DNA from: Jimgerdemannia flammicorona
Taxonomy: Eukaryota; Mucoromycota; Endogonomycetes; Endogonales; Endogonaceae
DNA: 10,807 bases
Reading direction: 5' to 3'
NCBI GenBank assembly: GCA_003990745.1
Contig: RBNI01006953.1
Coordinates: forward strand, 1 to 10,807
The position numbers and the translations under genes were made by a program. The notes beneath the pieces are model-generated. The model saw nothing but the letters and a program-made list of their open reading frames with translations. It was not told the DNA's origin and did not search any database. Each line of letters opens with the position of its first letter. The first letter of the stretch is position 1. This document shows, one piece after another, positions 6,631-10,807 of this stretch.

Positions 6631-7892
6631 ATTCTGGTGGTCAGGTTGTTGAGGTGGTGCAGAGTGGTAACAGTTGCTCATGTTGCTGTTTGGGGTTTTC
6701 GAATAGGGTAGGCACTGGCCATGTGTCCTGTCTTTCAGCAATAGAAGCATGCTCTGCTTCTTCTAAGTTCATTCCTTTCACCTTCAGTGAGTTTCTTGAA
6801 GATACTCGGCTGGGTGGATTCATGATTTCTGGGTGTCCATGAAGTGGATGTGGAGGGAGCTCAGGATGCTTCATGCTTGGGTTCTTCTTTCTTGGTCCAA
6901 GTCTTTTCCTTGTTGTTGAATTGTCTTCAGGGCAGAATGGGTCCAGCTGTTAGGATCCATTTGACCATAGTCTTGATTCTTGCCAGGCACTATTGTTGGT
7001 GGTCACAACCAACTGGGCATCCTTGTTCTCGGATTTTTCTAGTAAGCCATTCAGGCAGAGCATCAAATAGATGATCTGCTCTTGTACCATTTCATGCTTT
7101 ATCATTGACAATATATCCTAGGCCAACAGTATTCAGGAGTATCTCAAGTTTTGTACAGAAGATTTCAAATTCCTCCTTGCCATGTATATTGAATTTGAGG
7201 TTGTGGAGTTTTACTCAAGATTCAGTGATCATGGTTTCACTGCAATATTGAGCAATCATGAGTTGTTTAAGTCCAGGGGCTGCAGGATGGGCTCTATATC
7301 CTGGGGCATTATTTGCTACATTCTGAGCAACTACTGCAGGTCAGGTGTCCCATGTGAGGGGTTTTTCGGGAAGGGTTCACCACCATTCTTCGGCAGATCC
7401 TTGGAAGAATGTAACAACTTAGCAGACATAGGCTGTAGTGGTAGCAAAGAGTTGTTCCAGAGTGTGGTCTTGATTGTTTGTCAGTACGCGGTCAGCGACT
7501 TGCTCATTGGTCCATTGATTGGCTTTGAAGTTGGTGTCAACTATACTAATGAAGCTTTGGACTTCTTGTATAGTACCATTGAAGGTAGGTAGACTCAGAT
7601 TTTTTGTGGGTCAGATCTGTTCAGCTAAGGCAGTAATGGTTGCTGCCATTATGGCTATCTGGGCTGTGAGGTCTAGAATCTGTTGGTTTGCTATATTGTT
7701 TACTGGAGGTGGTTGGACTGCTGGTAGTAGTGTTACTAGTACTATTTTGGAGTTTTTTGGGTCTGTGTAAGTTGCTGGAGTAATAGTTGTGGGTCTGGAG
7801 TAAGGGCTTGATAGGTAGCTATCTGTTGCTATGTAGGTGTATTCTGTCCTGATAGATGTATGTCTCCTTTGGTGGTGTATCCAGGATCGAAT
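6631..7892 (-). pseudogene. gag: Gag core (capsid-like) and CCHC zinc knuckle
   Basis: The frame shared with pol becomes recognisable from about 7740. The retrotransposon Gag core is marked by FFQGSAEEWW (GSAEEWW at 7400-7380), matching the strongly conserved AxxWW motif of the Ty3/gypsy capsid family, followed by EFEIFCTKLEILL and LPEWL. A nucleocapsid zinc knuckle lies at 6749-6708: C-F-Y-C, then KTGH, then the fourth ligand position, which reads Tyr (TAC) instead of Cys (TGC). A TGA (6737-6735) sits inside the knuckle where Arg or Lys is usual. Other stops occur at 7613, 7421, 7379, 7343, 7217, 7094, 6992, 6929, 6863 and 6680 (first base). The frame is open up to 7892 but the region above about 7740 is Pro/Thr-rich and ambiguous. 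Confidence 0.85.
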
Positions 7893-8716
7893 TCACTGAG
7901 ATACTCCTCCTCTTCTTCAGTTTGGTCCTTGTGTATTTGGGTTTGCTTAGTATCAAAGTAGACAGAATCAGTTGTATATCTGATTTCAGATGGACTCAAT
8001 TCAAAGTCAAGTTCTGGTTCAGTATTGGTTTCAGATTCAGGTAGGGCTGTAGCAGGGCCTGCTTCAGGTTTGGGATCAGGTAGTTGATGAAGAATTTCTC
8101 TTGCTTCTTCCTTAAGAATATGGCGGGCCTTGTTGTTCCAGAATCAGTAGTATAACACAGTCCTGGTCCTGGTATGGTGAAAGTCAGTAGAGTTGAGCCA
8201 CTTGACTACAGAGGCTTGGGCTTTGTGAGGAACTAAGGCTAGAAAGACTGCTGCTGGTTGTCCTAGATCATTCGGATTTATAGAGCTGACGAAACTCTTG
8301 TTGAGAAGAGTAAAGAAGGCTTCTATAAGACCTTCTTCATCTTGACTTGCTGGGTGTAGTGCAAGGAGTTCGGTGAATAGGTGTTCGCCTATTTACTTAT
8401 TTAATCAGAGTACTTCTTTCTTTGAATGAAGTTTGTCCCACTTGTTGCAGGTGTGGAGGTCAAATTGTCCTTATATGTCAGGTTCAATTCTCTCCAGATT
8501 GTCAGATGGTTCAGAATAAATTCCAGTTCAGAGGTTGGGCTTTATACCAACTTGTAGGAATTTGCAGAAGGGTTTGTAGCAAGGTGAGGAAGCATCTTGA
8601 AGCAGAATTGGATTGTAAACCGCTGCTACCAAGTTGTAAGAGAGTTGCTTTTTAGAGTAACCATTATGTAGTTCTGGAAGGGTTTTCTGGAGGTTCTGGA
8701 TATTCTGGAAGACCAT
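7742..8716 (-). pseudogene. gag: N-terminal part of Gag, starting inside the 5' LTR, in a different frame from the Gag core
   Basis: The first in-frame ATG near the LTR end is 8716-8714, within U5; the frame reads through the primer-binding site (NLVAAVYNP) and runs to TAG 7744-7742, about 324 codons. Six stops interrupt it (TGA 8530, TAA 8473, TGA 8407, TAA 8395, TGA 8146, TAG 7831, first bases), all explicable as decayed CGA or CAA/CAG. The stretch 8143-7832 is stop-free and clearly protein-like: KEEAREIL, then a Pro/Glu-rich acidic segment with DQTEEEEY. The frame would step by one to reach the Gag core somewhere in 7742-7892; an A6 run at 7758-7753 is a candidate point. No domain is recognised. 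Most likely this was the N-terminus of one Gag-Pol polyprotein, split by a 1-nt deletion. The open frame also extends above 8716 to 8813, so the start is uncertain. Confidence 0.6.
8620..8631 (-). other. Primer-binding site, initiator-Met-tRNA-like
   Basis: Three bases after the 5' LTR end the sense strand reads TGGTAGCAGCGG. This is complementary to a tRNA ending CCGCTGCTACCA. Animal and fungal initiator tRNA-Met molecules end in CTACCA with similar acceptor stems, so that is the likely primer. The exact tRNA cannot be named without the host tRNA set. The site lies inside the Gag N-terminal reading frame. Confidence 0.85.
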
Positions 8717-8726
8717 TTTCTTATGG

Positions 8727-8781
8727 TCAAGATCAATTTCATATGGAGTACATCCTCTATGCTTATTGATTTCAAGATCAG
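8727..8781. other. 55-bp block present only in the 5' LTR
   Basis: The left LTR reads TTATGG directly followed by GTTGACATC, while the right LTR has 55 extra bases between the same anchors. The block starts with TCAAGATCA (8727-8735) and nearly ends with the same nine bases (8772-8780). Because newly integrated LTRs are identical, one copy changed after integration. A deletion in the left copy is the simpler view. Confidence 0.85.
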
Positions 8782-8992
8782 GTTGACATCTCAACCAAAG
8801 TCCTTTTTTGGACTAGTTCTGGATGTTCAGGATTTTCCATATTTCAGAAAGTTCAAGAAACTAAGACCAGCTTAGTTGAATTGGCGTATCACTGCAGACA
8901 ATACCCAATTAGGAAATTTTGTGATGGGATTAGGAGTAGGACCTAATGGGGGGTGGATTTACTTAAGGGTGGTTTGTGGGTTATTAAATAGG

Positions 8993-8998
8993 TTTATT
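8993..8998 (-). terminator. Candidate AATAAA hexamer in the 5' LTR
   Basis: This is the conserved equivalent of 438-443, about 115 bases downstream of the TATA-like site. In the 5' LTR such a signal must be bypassed for full-length transcription; in Ty3-type elements its place in R allows use at the 3' LTR. Confidence 0.35.
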
Positions 8999-9112
8999 CG
9001 CTATTCATGATATTACTATACTAGGAGTAGTTGTGTGAAGGGATATTGTGGGAAGTATTCAGGAATGTTCTTGTGTGTTCGAGTCTGAGATTCTGAGGTC
9101 TGGGGGAGGGGG

Positions 9113-9120
9113 TATTTATT
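9113..9120 (-). promoter_or_regulatory. TATA-like site of the 5' LTR promoter, AATAAATA
   Basis: This is the position of the element's own promoter. The minus strand reads AATAAATA, against TATAAATA in the 3' LTR at 565-558. The single T-to-A change is a transversion, unlike most LTR differences, and would be expected to weaken the box. Confidence 0.45.
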
Positions 9121-9176
9121 CTAGTGAGGAGCTATCTGGACTATGCTAGATATGGATGTAGTACTATGTACCTTGC

Positions 9177-9268
9177 TGAGTCAGAATGCAGTCATATAGT
9201 ACAAGAGTGATCTGATATGTCAAGAGATCATCTGACTGCTGAGTCAGTTCACAGTTACATCATACAAG
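9177..9268. repeat. Imperfect direct repeat, period 63 bp, 5' LTR
   Basis: Units at about 9177-9205 and 9240-9268 each begin TGAGTCA and share GTTACAT/GTCATAT and TACAAG. They correspond to 622-713 in the other LTR, where the first unit has CGAGTCG. Here both units carry an AP-1/Gcn4-like site, one of which may have been created by CpG decay. Confidence 0.55.
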
Positions 9269-9309
9269 GCTAATCTAACTATACTATGACTGGTAAGCTA
9301 TTTATAGGT

Positions 9310-10484
9310 TTAGATACTGTCTGGATAGTCTTCGATGATATCACCATTGATGTTATTATCTCTGATGAAGTAGTTGTCTAGGAAGAGTGGTTCGTAGATT
9401 ACTTCTCCTTGTTGGCTGAGGTAATAATACATTGAAACTTCATCTCTGTCCCACAGGATAGCATCGTCTGTATCATATGCTGGATAAGGTATTGGTGGGC
9501 GAAGGGGGGGTGCATTGTTTTCACTTTTATCAGATTCACTGTCTGCATACCTCTATAGGTTACAGTACTATGAGTTGCCAGGTTGTAGTAAGCTGGTGGC
9601 TGTGATTCATGTCACTCGTACTCAGGTAGTGGAGTTGTTGGTTCAACTTTGAGGGTTGTCTGAAGGTACAGATTATATTCTCTGGTCTCTTCATTGTAGT
9701 TGAAGTAATCAGGGGTGAATGCAGGTTGGTATTTGTGCCAGTGGTCATTGTCTCAATAAGTCTCATAGGCAGTTATGAACTGTTGTAAGTTCATCAGCAA
9801 GGTTGGCAGTGTGATCAGAGTTGGTAGAGATTCTTGGCTTGAGGTCATGTCAGTATCAGAGGGATCATTGTCTTCTGCTTCATCCTTATCAAAGTGGATT
9901 ATATTGTAGATGTCCTTCATGGTGTATCCAACTTGGGGCATTTGCAGGATGTGGTCATCGGGGTGTGAGAAGGTTCTGTCTGTGGTTTCAACGTACTCAA
10001 GATACTTGTGGTTGAGTTCTTATATCATGTCATCAATTTGGCCATAGGACAGAGTAGCAACCATTTTGCTGGTAGTAACTCGAAGGCAGGGAATAAAGGT
10101 ACTGTACTCATAGAAGAGTTCTCAGTGTTTGCAGGCGATGAGCTTCTGGTGTTGAGACATCTGAGTAATGTCTGTATCCTGGTGGTGTTCGACCATATCT
10201 TCCAGGAGGTGGCTGATCTAGTAGTAGCTTGAGATTTGTCCAATCTGGTGGGCCTCATTAAGCATGTTCAGGGTATTCCATCAGGCTTCCACGAAGTAGA
10301 GGGGTGCTAGGCTATGGATATTCATGAGGGGCAGAGGGAGTGTGGCTCGGTTGATAATGGTATTCCAAATGTCAGTGTGGATGCAGTTGTAGATCTCGGT
10401 GGTCATGTTTGTGTGTTTGGAAGTTGTGGTTATTATTTGTTTTGGTTCTGCTTCAACGCATTTTGGGGCTCAGTATATATGCAT
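9310..10484 (-). pseudogene. LTR-encoded (U3) ORF, 5' LTR copy, with a 1-nt deletion
   Basis: This is the partner of the ORF at 755-1930. It starts at ATG 10484-10482 and ends at the TAA at 9312-9310. It is one base shorter because CTTCT became CTCT near 9552, which breaks the frame about three quarters of the way along. Stops before the break include a TGA shared with the other copy (VEA*WNTL), TAG in YY*IS (CAG in the other copy), TGA in KH*EL (CAA there), TAA in MI*EL (shared), TGA in TY*DN (TGG there) and TGA in YE*HE (CGA there). Stretches such as PQVGYT.KDIYNIIHF and DLNLQ-like helices agree closely between copies, and many differences are conservative. Function is unknown. Confidence 0.72.
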
Positions 10485-10527
10485 TTGTTTTTGATTGGTA
10501 AGATTCCATTTGTATGAATCTTGTGTT

Positions 10528-10589
10528 CTGTGACTTCATATTGACTCAGCTTTGTATGCTGTGACTTCTGTTTGACTCAGCTTCATGAT
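10528..10589. repeat. Tandem 31-bp repeat with TGACTCA sites, 5' LTR
   Basis: Units start at 10528 and 10559 and match 1974-2035 in the other LTR. TGACTCA occurs at 10542-10548 and 10573-10579. Both sites are kept in both LTRs despite heavy C-to-T decay around them. They lie upstream of the U3 ORF start in element sense. Confidence 0.65.
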
Positions 10590-10692
10590 CACACAGGTGA
10601 TTTCCAGATTTGTTCAGAGGTCACATGTGATTTCAGTGGCTTGTTAAGAGAGTAATGTGTGATTTCTGTGGCTTGGATGTTGTGTGCTTACA

Positions 10693-10696
10693 TGAA
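10693..10696. repeat. Target-site duplication, right copy (TGAA)
   Basis: TGAA follows the right LTR end CTTACA directly and matches 131-134. It confirms that both LTRs belong to one insertion event, with no recombination between different elements. Confidence 0.85.
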
Positions 10697-10807
10697 GCTG
10701 ACAATAAGGATTTTAATATCTTTATTAGTGAAGACTTCAATACCCCTAATGCTGGTGATGCTTCTGAAGTTGGTGATATCCCTGAAGCTGACAATACTCC
10801 TGAAGCT
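10697..10807 (+). CDS. Acidic repetitive protein ORF, 3' fragment continuing the left flank
   Basis: It continues the codon phase of 3-134 once the element and one TGAA are removed. It is open to the window end and rich in Asp, Glu, Asn, Ala and Pro. EADN occurs at the start and again near the end, followed by PEA, so it is repetitive like the left flank. The C-terminus is outside the window. In the occupied allele the protein would be cut at the insertion site, after about 44 visible residues, by stops in the LTR: the plus frame enters TGT AAG AGG and soon meets TAG. Function is unknown and no domain is recognised. Confidence 0.55.

Larger units (their letters stand above)
135..10692 (-). 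mobile_element. Full-length degenerate Ty3/gypsy chromovirus LTR retrotransposon carrying a dUTPase
   Basis: Two LTRs of about 2 kb in direct orientation, each with TGTAAG...CTTACA ends, enclose a primer-binding site, a polypurine tract and a minus-strand Gag-Pol region, with a 4-bp target duplication outside. Domain order is Gag core, CCHC knuckle, dUTPase, protease, reverse transcriptase, RNase H, integrase, chromodomain. Integrase after RNase H places it in Metaviridae (Ty3/gypsy), and the chromodomain places it among chromoviruses. It is non-autonomous in its present state: there are dozens of in-frame stops, about four 1-nt frame changes in gag-pol, and a substituted integrase catalytic residue. 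At about 10.6 kb it is larger than most fungal chromoviruses, mainly because of the LTRs, and each LTR carries its own reading frame. Confidence 0.96.
8635..10692 (-). repeat. 5' LTR (about 2058 bp), right on the plus strand
   Basis: It is the counterpart of 135-2138. In element sense it starts TGTAAG at 10692 beside the TGAA duplication and ends CTTACA at 8635, three bases before the primer-binding site. It differs from the other LTR by mostly C/T and G/A changes, a 1-nt deletion at about 9552 and an extra 55-bp block at 8727-8781. Signals mirror those of the 3' LTR: tandem TGACTCA repeat, U3 ORF, 63-bp repeat, TATA-like site and AATAAA. The Gag start codon (8716) lies in its U5. Confidence 0.95.

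Noticed and set aside
6641..6874. Minus-strand ORF of 77 codons across the zinc knuckle
   Set aside because: It is in another frame; the CCHC motif is read in the pol frame, so this is a shadow.
7182..7592. Plus-strand ORF of 136 codons, the longest single open frame in the window
   Set aside because: It lies antisense to the Gag core, whose family motif (AEEWW) is on the minus strand. Its protein resembles no family and its openness follows from the scarcity of T-leading stops opposite an A/C-rich coding strand.
7753..7758. Programmed -1 frameshift at an A6 run
   Set aside because: No in-phase canonical heptamer, and the shift would place capsid and nucleocapsid behind it. Kept only as a possibility; a 1-nt deletion is preferred.
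2565..8716. Reassigned genetic code with TGA read as Arg or Trp
   Set aside because: TAA and TAG also occur at Gln and Trp positions, and comparison of the two LTRs shows the same sites as sense codons in one copy and stops in the other. Decay explains all of them.
8528..8794. Separate small gene of 88 codons at the internal edge of the 5' LTR
   Set aside because: Its apparent start is a TTG and it shares the frame of the Gag N-terminus; it is the first piece of that frame, cut by a TGA at a likely Arg codon.

Overview
The window is almost entirely one full-length, decayed LTR retrotransposon of the Ty3/gypsy (Metaviridae) chromovirus type, lying on the minus strand (135-10692, about 10.6 kb) and inserted into a plus-strand open reading frame for an acidic, repetitive protein. 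The chromodomain Pol, a dUTPase domain (which I recall being reported for basidiomycete metavirid elements), and C-to-T decay concentrated in CpG and CpA contexts point to a filamentous fungus. The phylum cannot be fixed from this sequence.

Layout, left to right on the plus strand: 1-134 host ORF; 131-134 target-site duplication TGAA; 135-2138 the 3' LTR; 2140-2152 polypurine tract; 2151-8716 a single long Gag-Pol reading region on the minus strand; 8620-8631 primer-binding site for an initiator-Met-like tRNA; 8635-10692 the 5' LTR; 10693-10696 the second TGAA; then the rest of the host ORF. Removing the element and one TGAA rejoins the host frame without a stop.

In reading order (falling coordinates) the polyprotein is: an N-terminal Gag part that starts inside U5 of the 5' LTR and reads through the primer-binding site; the Gag core with one CCHC zinc knuckle; a complete five-motif dUTPase; aspartic protease; reverse transcriptase; RNase H; integrase (HHCC, D,D(35)E, GPF module); chromodomain; and a doubtful tail reaching the polypurine tract. 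Frame changes near 7742-7892, 5417, 5324 and 4905 each fit a 1-nt deletion. Many in-frame TGA/TAA/TAG codons fall where the families expect Arg, Gln or Trp. The copy cannot make its proteins.

The most unusual feature is in the LTRs. Each is about 2 kb, and its U3 part carries, in the same sense as gag-pol, a reading frame of about 391 codons (755-1930; 9310-10484) for a hydrophilic acidic protein I do not recognise. Several stops in one copy are sense codons in the other, so the ancestral LTR encoded a protein. Together with the dUTPase placed between zinc knuckle and protease (as in betaretroviruses), this is the part most worth following. I see no tRNA, rRNA or CRISPR array, and no intact gene except the two host ORF fragments.
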